This document shows positions 18,506 to 27,916 of a stretch of 64,000 nt of DNA, in pieces. The stretch is from positions 62,001-126,000 of the forward strand of contig CAVPCZ010000010.1 of NCBI GenBank assembly GCA_963702445.1, given 5' to 3'. The position numbers were made by a program, and so were the translations under genes. Below the pieces are notes generated by a model. The model saw only the letters and a list, made by a program, of their open reading frames with translations, did no database searches and was not told where the DNA came from. Position 1 is the stretch's first letter. The number at the start of each line of letters is the position of its first letter. Source of the stretch: CAVPCZ01 sp963702445. Its GTDB lineage: Bacteria; Bacteroidota; Ignavibacteria; UBA10030; UBA6906.

Positions 18506-19507
18506 TCATCTGGCGAAGCTCAGGCTCACCTGAACGAATGGGATCACGATCCGTCCTGTATCAAGCAATGTCTCGGAGACATCAAACATGAATCGGACGC
18601 CCGCCAGCAACAACAATGAGCGCGAGGGACGCACATACACGCCCGGCGTCACACCCAACAGTGCCGGCCTCGTTGACACCTCCGTTGAGGATGATTCCTG
18701 GGGGATTGGCAGAAACAACGGCACAAGCCAGTCGGTCGTGGTCCGTGACGCGGGACTGTACGCAAGCAGTTCCTGCACCACATAGCTCCCTTGAAGGAAG
18801 ACGTTGACCGGCCACTCTTCCACAGAGGAGTTCAGCGTGAGGGAACCATAGTAACCGAGGGAAGACGCTGAACGGACGTCGTGGTAGTATGCCGTGTCAA
18901 CACTCGTTGTTGAGCCGAACAACCAGGAGGTCGTTGACGTGGAGATCGTCACCGACGATGCGTCATAGTGCATCGCCTGACCGGAAAGCCCCGCATCAAA
19001 CCTCACCCGCACGGCACCGCTATCCCCGCCAAACAGGCCCACTCCGGCAGACCACCCCAGGAGCGTTGAGCCCGAGGCTTCAGAGAGGGAAGCCCCGAAG
19101 GAGATCGCGGTTGACCTCCAGGTGATGTCCATATGGAGACCCGCCGCAACTTCCGGAAGGTTCCAGAGGAGATTGTACTCGGGGACGCGGCGAACCAACG
19201 ACACTCCTCCGGCCGGCAGCCGCACGGTATCAAGCGGGTAGAGCCACGAAACCTGGCCCGGGGGTGATCCGGTTACGTACCCCCGTTGTTGTCCCTTCTG
19301 GAAGGCAAGAAAACCCGTCAGCGTTATGCTGTTTTTTGAGTCGCCCGTGACAACGTGAACCGGAGGGATACCGGCGGGTCCGGCCACCGTCGCATCCTTC
19401 ACGAATGTCTGTGTCATTTCAGATGTCGTGCATCCTGCGGCCAGAATGCATCCGGAGATGAGCAGAAGACGGAGAACACTGATGAGCGGACGCAGCCCGG
19501 GCTCCAC
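18506..19507 (-). CDS. Lipoprotein with predicted outer-membrane beta-strand repeats
   Basis: 333 residues. The N-terminus is a lipoprotein signal with lipobox LAAGC (Cys about residue 26). The rest alternates hydrophobic and polar residues in short strands (GLHMDITWRSTAISFGASLS, SAGVGLFG, RVRFDAGLSG, VYVRPSRSLLLLAGVRF) and ends in a C-terminal aromatic-type strand FVQVSLSFAR. This resembles a small beta-barrel or surface beta-sheet protein. I do not recognise a family. It stands alone between the PL9 lyase and the M28 peptidase, all on the minus strand. Confidence 0.6.
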   Translation of the reverse strand: MEPGLRPLISVLRLLLISGCILAAGCTTSEMTQTFVKDATVAGPAGIPPVHVVTGDSKNSITLTGFLAFQKGQQRGYVTGSPPGQVSWLYPLDTVRLPAGGVSLVRRVPEYNLLWNLPEVAAGLHMDITWRSTAISFGASLSEASGSTLLGWSAGVGLFGGDSGAVRVRFDAGLSGQAMHYDASSVTISTSTTSWLFGSTTSVDTAYYHDVRSASSLGYYGSLTLNSSVEEWPVNVFLQGSYVVQELLAYSPASRTTTDWLVPLFLPIPQESSSTEVSTRPALLGVTPGVYVRPSRSLLLLAGVRFMFDVSETLLDTGRIVIPFVQVSLSFAR

Positions 19508-19637
19508 GACCTCCTCCTGGTGACGAATGATGATGTCTCTCCAGCAAGATAGTGCGCGCGGATTCCAGTGTTGTCAGAGAATTGTAAAAAGATCGTCGTG
19601 CCGGACACTGGATCGCATGCCGCGGCGGCAGGTGAAA

Positions 19638-21356
19638 TCACCGTGAAACTGCGGGCGTCTGAGGCTTGCGGGGGAACCGGGCGTCCCGTGTCGCCGCATG
19701 GTAGGCGAAGAGCGCCATGATCGTGGCCGCCTGTTTCATATCGGGTTCCAGGATGCGTTCATACAGGTCCATGGTGAAATGGTGCGTGCGGCTGTCATAA
19801 TCGATGGGATCCTGGATAAACTGGAATCCCGGCAGCCCGACACCATCAAATGACTGGTGGTCCGTTCCGCCCGTGTTCTGAATGGTGATGGTCTGTGCCG
19901 CAGGATCGCCGAAGGCCGTAAAAAGACTGCGAAAAATCGGACGCGCGGCTTCGTTCCCCTGCAGGTAGATGCCCCGGATCCGGCCTGTCCCGTTGTCATG
20001 GTTGAGATAGACGGAGAGTTTGTCATACTGGTCGGTTTTCAAGACCTCACCCCCTCCGCCGGAGAACGGGTTATCCGACCCGCTGTCCCGCCTGGCATAG
20101 GTCTGTGAGACGTATTCCCTCGATCCGATCAGCCCCTGCTCTTCAGCACCCCAGAGTCCGAGGCGGACGGTCCGTCTCGGCTTCAGACCGTGTTTCTCCG
20201 AGAGCACCTGCAGAATCCGCATCGCTTCCATGCAGGCTCCGGTTCCGGTATTGTCATCAGTCGCGCCGGTTCCGGCGTGCCATGTATCAAAGTGCGCACC
20301 GATCAGGACAACCTCGTCCTTGAGATCGGTTCCGGGAATCTCGGCAATAATGTTGAACCCTGAATCAGCTTTTGTCGTTGTCACCTGGAGCTCCATCTCC
20401 AGCTTCACCTTCTCCCCCTGACGGAGCATGCGCACGATCCGGTTGTAGTGCTCCGCCGCGAACGAAATCTGCGGGACGATTTCCGGCGCCTTCGGATCAT
20501 ACGGGCTTATGCGTGGAGGGGGGGGTGTCCCGGCCGGACGTGGCACGGAGGCTGCCTGCACGAGCACCGCACCGCCATCGCCAGAACCCGTACTGATGAC
20601 CGCAAGAGCCCCTTCTTTCTGTGCAAACTCCATCTTTCGCGGGCCCATCTGCATTCCGGTAAACCGGCGACGTATCGCCGCCGTGTCAGCATCGGGAAAC
20701 GTCCGCGCTGTCGCCGCGATTGCGGAATCGAGGTTTTGCGCGTTGAGCCGGTCCAGGCGCGGCCCGCGCCGGCCGCCGCGACGGCCCGTCTGAATATCCG
20801 CGTTCGCCATGCGCAGGAGGACGGAATCCGCAAGGCGGATGGCTGACAGCTCAAACCGGGTTTGCACATCCACGGGATCGTTGAGGAGAACGAACTTCCC
20901 CTTGAGCTTTCCCCGGTATTTCTCCAGATCCTCCGCTGTCCTTGCGTCCAGAAAAACCACCTCCGCCTCTTTTTCTGTGAACCCGGGGGACCAGGCCGCC
21001 GGATAGGCAATCACCGGAAACGGCACGGGTGCGGTAACCATGGCTGAGAAGTTTTTGAGCGACCACCCCTTCCCCACAGGCGCCCAATGGTCATATGAAA
21101 CGTTCTGGATTCCCCACTCTTTGAGTCTCCCCCTGACCCAATCCGCCCCCCGACGGTACTCCGGCGACCAGGAGAGCCGGGGCGAATACACATCACACAG
21201 AGAACTGAGCAGCTCCATGATCTGAGAATTCTTAAGTCCTTCGGCCTTGATCAACGCAACAGCTGAAGTATCGATTTTCTCTCCCTGGGCCCATACGAGG
21301 GCCGGGACAACACCGAGCATCAGCAGCAAAACGACAACAACCGTGAGTGGGCGCAT
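19638..21356 (-). CDS. Secreted M28-family zinc peptidase
   Basis: 572 residues from the ATG at 21356 (AGGAAA site just upstream), with a signal peptide ending VWAQG. A PA-domain-like region (about 120-320) is followed by the M28 catalytic domain. Zinc ligands and catalytic residues appear in order: GAHFDTW (His), GATDDNTGTG (bridging Asp), GLWGAEEQGL (Glu pair), YLNHDNGTG (Asp) and RTHHFTMD (His). Likely an aminopeptidase or carboxypeptidase Q type enzyme. It is transcribed from a promoter at 21394-21422. Confidence 0.9.
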   Translation of the reverse strand: MRPLTVVVVLLLMLGVVPALVWAQGEKIDTSAVALIKAEGLKNSQIMELLSSLCDVYSPRLSWSPEYRRGADWVRGRLKEWGIQNVSYDHWAPVGKGWSLKNFSAMVTAPVPFPVIAYPAAWSPGFTEKEAEVVFLDARTAEDLEKYRGKLKGKFVLLNDPVDVQTRFELSAIRLADSVLLRMANADIQTGRRGGRRGPRLDRLNAQNLDSAIAATARTFPDADTAAIRRRFTGMQMGPRKMEFAQKEGALAVISTGSGDGGAVLVQAASVPRPAGTPPPPRISPYDPKAPEIVPQISFAAEHYNRIVRMLRQGEKVKLEMELQVTTTKADSGFNIIAEIPGTDLKDEVVLIGAHFDTWHAGTGATDDNTGTGACMEAMRILQVLSEKHGLKPRRTVRLGLWGAEEQGLIGSREYVSQTYARRDSGSDNPFSGGGGEVLKTDQYDKLSVYLNHDNGTGRIRGIYLQGNEAARPIFRSLFTAFGDPAAQTITIQNTGGTDHQSFDGVGLPGFQFIQDPIDYDSRTHHFTMDLYERILEPDMKQAATIMALFAYHAATRDARFPRKPQTPAVSR

Positions 21357-21393
21357 GAACCGGTTTCCTGAAGTGGTGGAGGGGTGTACAAAA

Positions 21394-21422
21394 AACATAC
21401 ATAATAATCCCATCGCACGCAA
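21394..21422 (-). promoter_or_regulatory. Promoter of the M28 peptidase gene
   Basis: Read on the minus strand: TTGCGT (21422-21417), 17-base spacer, TATGTT (21399-21394). The same grammar as the threonine operon promoter. Confidence 0.55.
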
Positions 21423-21547
21423 TGCACCCCATCACCCCTGGAAAGGCCGAAACACCTGAACGGATTATCCGTATGCTGATCAAGAGGCTCGACGGGGGGG
21501 AACAGCACAACCCACGGAGAGCAAAGACCACGAACGAGGTACACCGT

Positions 21548-21955
21548 ATGACAAAACATGACCATGTGAGAGTTCTGGGCATTTTGCACATTGCCCGTGG
21601 AGCAATCGTCCTGCTGGTGGGCATAGCGGGATTTGTCGTCCTGACGGGAATAGGGATGATCTCAGGTGATTCCACAGCCTTTGGCGTTCTGGGACTGATA
21701 GGAACGATCGGCCTGGCATTTATGGGCTTGCTGGCCGTCCCGAGCGTAGTAGCCGGAATCGGGCTGTTGATGCGGAAGGAATGGGGACGCATCGTGGCCA
21801 TCGTTGTCGGCATAATCAGCCTGATCGACATACCGCTGGGCACGGCTCTCGGCGCGTATACCATCTGGGTGTTGATGGACGCCGAAGGCCGGCAGGTGTT
21901 TGAGAATCAAGGAGTTCCACCGCCAATTGTGGTCTCTCCCGTAGCCCAGGGCTGA
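21548..21955 (+). CDS. Small integral membrane protein, four predicted helices
   Basis: 135 residues, ATG at 21548 after a GAGGT site. Hydrophobic segments lie near residues 10-34, 45-70, 73-90 and 88-110, with a charged loop MRKEWGR between the last two. The C-terminal tail is short and proline-rich. It looks like the DUF4064-type small membrane proteins but carries no motif that fixes a function. Followed by an intrinsic terminator. Confidence 0.65.
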   Translation: MTKHDHVRVLGILHIARGAIVLLVGIAGFVVLTGIGMISGDSTAFGVLGLIGTIGLAFMGLLAVPSVVAGIGLLMRKEWGRIVAIVVGIISLIDIPLGTALGAYTIWVLMDAEGRQVFENQGVPPPIVVSPVAQG

Positions 21956-21982
21956 ACGCACTGCTTCATCTGCATACGAGAG

Positions 21983-22008
21983 GGCCGGTCCTTGCGCGAC
22001 CGGCCTTT
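21983..22008 (+). terminator. Intrinsic terminator after the small membrane protein gene
   Basis: GGCCGGTC (21983-21990) pairs perfectly with GACCGGCC (21998-22005), followed by TTT then mixed T/C. Confidence 0.75.
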
Positions 22009-22016
22009 CGTTCTTC

Positions 22017-22046
22017 TTGACTTCCCCGCTTCTTCTCCCGTATATT
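22017..22046 (+). promoter_or_regulatory. Promoter of the GH141-like gene
   Basis: TTGACT (22017-22022), 18-base spacer, TATATT (22041-22046), directly after the upstream terminator and about 40 bases before the ATG. Confidence 0.6.
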
Positions 22047-22088
22047 GGTCCATCCATTCCCCCGCCACCAGGAAACCAGGGTACACCC

Positions 22089-24308
22089 ATGAACCTCCTT
22101 CTTCCGCTGCTGCTGACAGCCCTGATGTTCACACACGTCTCTGCTTCCGACCTGTATGTGTCCCCACGCGGAAACGACAACAGTCCGGGCACGATAGAGA
22201 AGCCGTTTCTGACACTCGAGCGGGCACGGGATGCGGTGCGCGCGCTTCGCCGGGCCTCGCCGGAAACGGAGCGTCAGGCCGTCACGGTCTGGCTCCGCGA
22301 AGGAACGTACCAGCTTCCCCGCACCTTTGAGCTTACACGGATTGACGGCGGATACCCCGGTGCGCCCGTGACCTATGCGGCATATGGTGACGAGCCGGTT
22401 CGTCTATCCGGAGGCATAAGCATCCCCTCCCCATCGTTTCGTGCGGTCCGGGAGAAGGGCATCCTCCTCCGTCTGCCGCCGGAGGCCCGGGAACATGTTA
22501 TCCAGGCGGATCTTCGCGCCCTGGGCATCCGTGACTTCGGCAAGCACCGGCAGTTCGGCCATGGTTTGCCCGTTGTCCCTGCACCGATGGAACTCTTCTG
22601 GAATGATTCCGTACTGCAACTGGCCCGCTACCCCAACAGGGGGGCGATAGACCTCGGCTCCATCGTTGATCCCGGCTCGATGCCGCGCGAGGGAGACTAC
22701 ACGGACCGGGGTGGACGGTTCCGCTACACGGATCCGCGACATGCACGGTGGGCGGGTGTGCCCGACGTCTGGCTCCAGGGATTCTTTAATCACGGCTTTG
22801 CGGACGACAAGATACGCATCGCAGCCATCGACACGGTCCGCCGGGAAGTCACGCTCGCGTCCGCGCACATGTACGCGCTCGGGAGCGGACAGAATTTCAA
22901 TCTGTATGTTGCACACAACATTCTGGAGGAACTGGACCAGGCCGGAGAATGGTACGTGGATACCACTTCGGGGATGCTCCTGCTCTGGCCCCCCGGCGAC
23001 GTCGCCAAGGCACGCGTGGCGGTCTCGGTGCTCGAACAGCCGCTTCTTGCACTCGACAACACATCCTTCTGCACCCTGCGGGGACTCACTCTCGAAAACG
23101 GCAGGGGGCTCGGCATCTCCATGGAAGGAGGGACGTCGAACCGCATCGACGGCTGCATCATCCGCAACGTCGGCACTGCAGGCATCATGCTCGGTCAGGG
23201 TGCGCGGCAGACGTTCCCCCACATCACCGCGGACGACTACGAAGGCGTGCCGTCGTCGCGGGAAGTCGGGAGTTACCATTCTCACAGCTATCTCAATACC
23301 GTCTGGGAGCGCAATGCGGGGGAACGGCATACCATCCAGGGCTGCGAGGTATACAACACCGGATCAGGCGGAATTATTCTCGGAGGAGGGAGCAAAAAGA
23401 GCCTGACACCCGGAGGAAACAGGGTGACGGACTGCCGCATCCATGATTTCAACCGCCGGAACAAAGCAGGCGCCGCCGGGGTGATCGTGGACGGCTGCGG
23501 CAACATCGTGGTGCACAACGAGATCTACAATGCCGACCTCCAGGCGATCATCGTTCATGGCAACGAACACCTCTTCGCGTACAACCATATTCACCACGTC
23601 GCCCTCAACTCCAACGACGCCTCCGCGTGGTATCTCGGCCGTGATCCCAGCGACCAGGGAAACATTGTCCGCAGGAACTTCTTCCACGACGTGGGACGCC
23701 CGGACCGGAAGTGGATGATGGGCGTCTACTGCGATGATGCCACCTGCGGCGTCCTCATCGAAGAGAATGTGTTCTATCGCGTCGCCTCCTATGGCACCGT
23801 CTACAGCAACGGCGGACATGACATCGTGGTGAGGAACAACATCTTCATTGAAGGATTCGGCCCGGCCTATCAACTCAAGTCCATGTGGTATGATTTCGGC
23901 GCGTACCAGATCCCCTACTTCTTCGGCGAGAACGGCGTCTACACACGCCGGCTCACCAGAGCCGTGGACATCCGGAAGCCGCCCTACAGCGAGCGGTATC
24001 CGCTGCTGAAGGACTGGCTCGACCTCCTTCCCGACGGACGGACGTTCAAAGGGATGCGTCCCCGACGCAATGTGTTCGACAGGAACGTTCTGGTGAAGTA
24101 CGAGGAGACATTCCGGCTCGTGGGGAAATACGCACAGACCGATTTCGGAGAGAACTACATGACGCAGTCGGATTCCGTTTTCGTGGATCCGGAACGGCTG
24201 GACTTCCGCCTGAAGGAAAACTCGCCGGTCTACCGGGAGCTGCCGGGATTTGCGAGAATCCCGTTCGAACAGATCGGACCCCGCAAAGCCTCTTCACGCA
24301 CTGAGTGA
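22089..24308 (+). CDS. Secreted right-handed beta-helix protein, GH141-like
   Basis: 739 residues from the ATG at 22089, with a short signal peptide ending VSASD. The N-terminus has DLYVSPRGNDNSPG and PFLTLERARDAVRALRR, a signature shared by GH141-like and related beta-helix glycosidases. Residues about 340-600 are a beta-helix with repeated N/D-rich coils (GLTLENGRGLGISMEGG, GCEVYNTGSGGIILGG, YNHIHHVALNSNDASAWY). GH141 includes alpha-L-fucosidases and xylanases active on plant cell-wall glycans, so pectin side-chain trimming is plausible but unproven. No T9SS tail. Confidence 0.75.
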   Translation: MNLLLPLLLTALMFTHVSASDLYVSPRGNDNSPGTIEKPFLTLERARDAVRALRRASPETERQAVTVWLREGTYQLPRTFELTRIDGGYPGAPVTYAAYGDEPVRLSGGISIPSPSFRAVREKGILLRLPPEAREHVIQADLRALGIRDFGKHRQFGHGLPVVPAPMELFWNDSVLQLARYPNRGAIDLGSIVDPGSMPREGDYTDRGGRFRYTDPRHARWAGVPDVWLQGFFNHGFADDKIRIAAIDTVRREVTLASAHMYALGSGQNFNLYVAHNILEELDQAGEWYVDTTSGMLLLWPPGDVAKARVAVSVLEQPLLALDNTSFCTLRGLTLENGRGLGISMEGGTSNRIDGCIIRNVGTAGIMLGQGARQTFPHITADDYEGVPSSREVGSYHSHSYLNTVWERNAGERHTIQGCEVYNTGSGGIILGGGSKKSLTPGGNRVTDCRIHDFNRRNKAGAAGVIVDGCGNIVVHNEIYNADLQAIIVHGNEHLFAYNHIHHVALNSNDASAWYLGRDPSDQGNIVRRNFFHDVGRPDRKWMMGVYCDDATCGVLIEENVFYRVASYGTVYSNGGHDIVVRNNIFIEGFGPAYQLKSMWYDFGAYQIPYFFGENGVYTRRLTRAVDIRKPPYSERYPLLKDWLDLLPDGRTFKGMRPRRNVFDRNVLVKYEETFRLVGKYAQTDFGENYMTQSDSVFVDPERLDFRLKENSPVYRELPGFARIPFEQIGPRKASSRTE

Positions 24309-24370
24309 GGAGATGCGCACACGTTGTGCCTCCCGGCGCAGCAAAGGGGGGGGAGCTTCTTCCGCCACCT

Positions 24371-25267
24371 TCAGCGGCCGCCGGGAAGGGCCCGGATCTT
24401 TTTCAGTGCCGCTTTCGTTGCCCGTTCTCCTTCCGCAATGAAGGCATCGCAGGAGGAAAAATCCGCCCAGCCAAACGCGGCCACCCTGGGCTCAATCACA
24501 ATTGCCGCTTCGCTGAGATTCAGATCCGTGACGTGCATCCGGGCAATTGCTCCCGCCCGCAAGACGACATCGATGGCATTCCGCACCGGCTTCCCCCCCT
24601 GCACACTGTTCGTGACGGACACCGCCAGTATGGGGCGGCTGGAGAGACGGCGCGCCGCCCGGACGGCAACCGTGCTTGTCGGGGCGCCGTCAACGAGCAT
24701 ACGTCCGTTCACGACCACGGGAGAGACGACTCCCGGGATGGCGGAACTCGCGGCAACCGCGCTCAGGATGGAACCCCTCGTGCACACCACTTCTTTGCCG
24801 GCCATGAGGTCGCATGCCACGGCGGCAAACGGAATGGTGCATTCCTGGATCGGGAGGTCATCCAGCAGGTGAGAAAGAAAATCCATCAGCACCGGGGTTT
24901 CCACGATGCCGGTGGACCAGGCCGACTTCAGAAATCCGTACCCCCGCTTCATCCGGCCGTACAGTGCATGCACCGTCCCCAAGTTGTCCGGAGCACCGTC
25001 ATTGGAAAAGGCATCCATGATGATCCGCCGGAAGGGCCGGCTTCTGAGCAGACGCTTCATCCTCTCCTCCACCACGTCTGCATACGGCCGCTGGGCGTAC
25101 ATGCCTCCGATGATCGCCCCCATGCTGGTCCCCACCAGAAGCCCGGGCAGAAGGCCCTCTCTCTCGAGAACCCGCAGCACGCCGATATGAGCGAGCCCCC
25201 TGGCTCCCCCGCCCCCCAGGACGAGGGAAAAACCTCTTGAACGGGTGACGGTACGTGTTGTTTTCAT
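24371..25267 (-). CDS. Patatin-like phospholipase
   Basis: 298 residues. LGGGGARGLAHIGVLRVLE contains the oxyanion-hole glycines, GTSMGA the nucleophile Ser (about residue 47) and LVDGAP the catalytic Asp (about 192), which together form the Ser-Asp dyad of bacterial patatins (RssA-like). No signal peptide, so cytoplasmic or membrane-associated. The TATATT element ends about 9 bases before the ATG, so the transcript may have a very short leader. Confidence 0.88.
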   Translation of the reverse strand: MKTTRTVTRSRGFSLVLGGGGARGLAHIGVLRVLEREGLLPGLLVGTSMGAIIGGMYAQRPYADVVEERMKRLLRSRPFRRIIMDAFSNDGAPDNLGTVHALYGRMKRGYGFLKSAWSTGIVETPVLMDFLSHLLDDLPIQECTIPFAAVACDLMAGKEVVCTRGSILSAVAASSAIPGVVSPVVVNGRMLVDGAPTSTVAVRAARRLSSRPILAVSVTNSVQGGKPVRNAIDVVLRAGAIARMHVTDLNLSEAAIVIEPRVAAFGWADFSSCDAFIAEGERATKAALKKIRALPGGR

Positions 25268-25335
25268 ACGGCCATAATATACAACAAAGATTGCACTTTT
25301 GGGAGACCCCGTCCGGCGTCTCCCCCGACGTTCAG

Positions 25336-25364
25336 TTGCTTATCGCCCACCACCACCGTATCTT
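25336..25364 (+). promoter_or_regulatory. Promoter of the C1 peptidase gene
   Basis: TTGCTT (25336-25341), 17-base spacer, TATCTT (25359-25364), about 56 bases before the GTG start. Confidence 0.5.
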
Positions 25365-25420
25365 TCCAGACGCGCTGGTGCATGTCAACATACTGTTTGA
25401 TCAATCCAGGGAGCCGTCCG

Positions 25421-26650
25421 GTGAACGTTCCAGCAACTCTCCTCGTCCTCGCCCTTCTGTCCGCACCTGCGACGCAGCATGCACAGGATCGCCGCGATCA
25501 ACCTCTTTTCGAAGTCAAGAAAGACGCCATGAAGGATTCCATCAAGGCTGAATTCAAGAAGGCAAAACCCGAAAAGCCGGACAAGCCGACAATGCAGGTC
25601 GATTTCTCCTTGATCAAAGCACCGAAGGCCATAACCGAATTCTCGAGCGTGTCTCACACGCCGCCGGTCCTCCAGGGACTCTCCGGGATGTGCTGGTGTT
25701 TCTCCACAACGTCCCTGATGGAATCGGAAATCCGCCGTTTGACGAAGCGGGAGATGAAACTCTCGGAAATGCACACGGTATACTGGGAGTACGTTGAAAA
25801 GGCGCGCGAATACGTCCGCACGCGGGGAGAATCGTACTTCGGCGAAGGGTCGGAATCCAATGCCGTATTCCGCATATGGAAGAAGTACGGCGTCGTGCCC
25901 GGAGCGATGTACACCGGACTGAAGGACAGCATCCGGTTTCATGATCACGAGAACACGCTCTTTCTTGAGATCAAAGGCTATCTGAACAACCTCAAGACCA
26001 GCAATGCCTGGAATGAAGAAGAGGTCGCTGCCACCGTGCGTTCCATTCTGAACCACTACCTCGGTGAACCGCCGGCCACAGTCACCGTCGACGGAACACC
26101 GATGACACCCAAAGAATACCTGGCGAAGGTCGTCCGGCTGAACCCCGACGATTACGTGGATCTCTTCTCGCTCATGGAGAAGCCGTACTACGAAAAGGTC
26201 GAGTTCGAGGTCCCGGACAACTGGTGGCACAGCAAAGAATATTACAACATTCCTCTCGAAGAATACATGGCGGTGCTCAAGAAAGCGGTCAGAAACGGAT
26301 ATTCGGCGGTCATCGGCGGAGATGTGTCGGAGGCGGGGTACTCCTGGGGTCAGGCGGGCCTGGCCGTTGTGCCTTCGTTTGACCTTCCCTCGTCCGCGAT
26401 CGACGAAGCATCCCGGCAGTTCCGCTTCAGCAACGGAACAACCGCCGACGACCACGGTCTTCATCTGGTGGGGTATGTCGAGAAGGATGGCCGGGACTGG
26501 TATCTTGTCAAGGACTCATGGAGCAGCTCACGCAACAACCGGCACCCGGGATACTACTTCTATCATGAAGACTACGTGAAGCTCAAGATGCTCGGGATCA
26601 CCGTGCACAAAGACGCTGCGCGCGGGGTGTTGGAAAAGTTCCGGCATTGA
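25421..26650 (+). CDS. Secreted C1B (bleomycin-hydrolase-like) cysteine aminopeptidase
   Basis: 409 residues starting at GTG 25421, which has AGGGAG seven bases upstream and opens a signal peptide ending QHAQD. A lysine-rich linker follows. The catalytic Cys is in QGLSGMCWCFSTT (oxyanion Gln included) and the His in DDHGLHLVGYV. The third residue, normally Asn in KNSW, is Asp here (VKDSWSS). The insertion between Cys and His fits the bleomycin-hydrolase class. Likely cuts N-terminal residues from peptides in the periplasm. Confidence 0.85.
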   Translation: MNVPATLLVLALLSAPATQHAQDRRDQPLFEVKKDAMKDSIKAEFKKAKPEKPDKPTMQVDFSLIKAPKAITEFSSVSHTPPVLQGLSGMCWCFSTTSLMESEIRRLTKREMKLSEMHTVYWEYVEKAREYVRTRGESYFGEGSESNAVFRIWKKYGVVPGAMYTGLKDSIRFHDHENTLFLEIKGYLNNLKTSNAWNEEEVAATVRSILNHYLGEPPATVTVDGTPMTPKEYLAKVVRLNPDDYVDLFSLMEKPYYEKVEFEVPDNWWHSKEYYNIPLEEYMAVLKKAVRNGYSAVIGGDVSEAGYSWGQAGLAVVPSFDLPSSAIDEASRQFRFSNGTTADDHGLHLVGYVEKDGRDWYLVKDSWSSSRNNRHPGYYFYHEDYVKLKMLGITVHKDAARGVLEKFRH

Positions 26651-26662
26651 TACGCCGCCGCC

Positions 26663-27865
26663 TTACTGATTCCCGAGCACATTCACCCGGGGTGCCCATT
26701 GCCGTTGCCAGGCGGGGTATCGTTCCAGCACCTCGGAAGGATCGTACGTGTACCAGGCATAGCCGGTCCGCCTTTCCCTCTCCACCTCCGCGAGCGTGTA
26801 CACCGGCCTGCCGTCCCTGTTGCAGAACAGCGGACGGTTTGTGCCGATTTCATAGTACCGGGCCCAGATCGGCGGAGCTTGAGCATCCGATACCACCACG
26901 CGGTCGAAATCCGCTGTGTGGTACTGGTACGTCTCCGTCGCGGCCTGAATCTCCTTCACCCGCATGCCGGAAAGCTGCGACCGGGCGAACCACCGGACCG
27001 CCGCCTGAACGGCTTCGATGATCTCCGTCCGGGGACGATCAATGCTCATCAGAAACAGGGTGATGCCGGAGCTTTCCCCCCCGCAGATCGCTGCCGGTTC
27101 GAATGACCTGGCCCGAACCGGACGGAAATCAAGATCGTCGTGCTGCTGGCACCATGCCTTGAGGACGCCGCCATCCCTGATCTGAGTGCGCAGAATGCAC
27201 TCCACACCACGGAGAAAGGCCTGGGCCGCCCGCGCGCGGCGCAGGCTGTCGACGAAGAGATAGGCCGGTCTCCGTTCAACAATTTGCTGCAGCACGCTCA
27301 TAACACCGATCATCGCACCGTCATTGAAGGTGATATACCGCCGGTATCCGCGTTTGTCCGGGAAGAACTGCGGCCACCCGCCCTGTGGCAGCTGTGCCGC
27401 GAGAATGAAGTCGATCCCCCGCAGGCACGCATCACGGTACCTTTCCTCCTGCGTCACGCGCCAGGCTTCTGCAAGATAGTGTATATGCGTGTGTGTCGCG
27501 CCGTTGTCGAATGTGGTGTTCGTGTCAGCTCTGGCTGCTGCCAGCGCCCGGAGCTGATCCGGAGTCAGTACGGCCTGCATGTCATAGTTCTTCGGCCAGC
27601 CGCCGTTCTCCTTCTGATACCGGAGGATGTTTCCGGCAATCTGCACCACTTGGCTCTTTCCGTACCGCTGTTGACCCGGCGCCGGCGCGAACGCACGCTC
27701 TTCATCCACCACATCGTACCAGTGATGGGCGCTGTCCTCGAAGCCCTGCACACTGATGGTGTCGCCCGCCGGCACGGGACGCCCGGGCTGAGCCACAAGG
27801 CGGGGTGCCGGCAGCAGAAGGAGAAGGAGAGCAAAGGGAATATTGTGAGTGGGGAAGAAATGCAT
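26663..27865 (-). CDS. pelA: Secreted PL10 pectate lyase
   Basis: 400 residues with signal peptide ending PRLVAQPG. PL10 (alpha/alpha toroid) motifs are all present: YQKENGGWPKNYD, DTNTTFDNGATHTHIHYLA, GGWPQFFPDKRGYRRYITF, NDGAMIGVM, RARSFEPAAICGGES and ARYYEIGTNRPLFCNRDG. The conserved Asp and Arg in these motifs make up the family active site, which cleaves polygalacturonate by beta-elimination. Third pectin-active gene within 13 kb. Transcribed toward the C1 peptidase gene, ending 12 bases from it. Confidence 0.93.
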   Translation of the reverse strand: MHFFPTHNIPFALLLLLLPAPRLVAQPGRPVPAGDTISVQGFEDSAHHWYDVVDEERAFAPAPGQQRYGKSQVVQIAGNILRYQKENGGWPKNYDMQAVLTPDQLRALAAARADTNTTFDNGATHTHIHYLAEAWRVTQEERYRDACLRGIDFILAAQLPQGGWPQFFPDKRGYRRYITFNDGAMIGVMSVLQQIVERRPAYLFVDSLRRARAAQAFLRGVECILRTQIRDGGVLKAWCQQHDDLDFRPVRARSFEPAAICGGESSGITLFLMSIDRPRTEIIEAVQAAVRWFARSQLSGMRVKEIQAATETYQYHTADFDRVVVSDAQAPPIWARYYEIGTNRPLFCNRDGRPVYTLAEVERERRTGYAWYTYDPSEVLERYPAWQRQWAPRVNVLGNQ

Positions 27866-27916
27866 TATGTTATACGGTGATTCGTCCCTGGTGGCTGCAC
27901 TGCCTCCCGGTGAATG

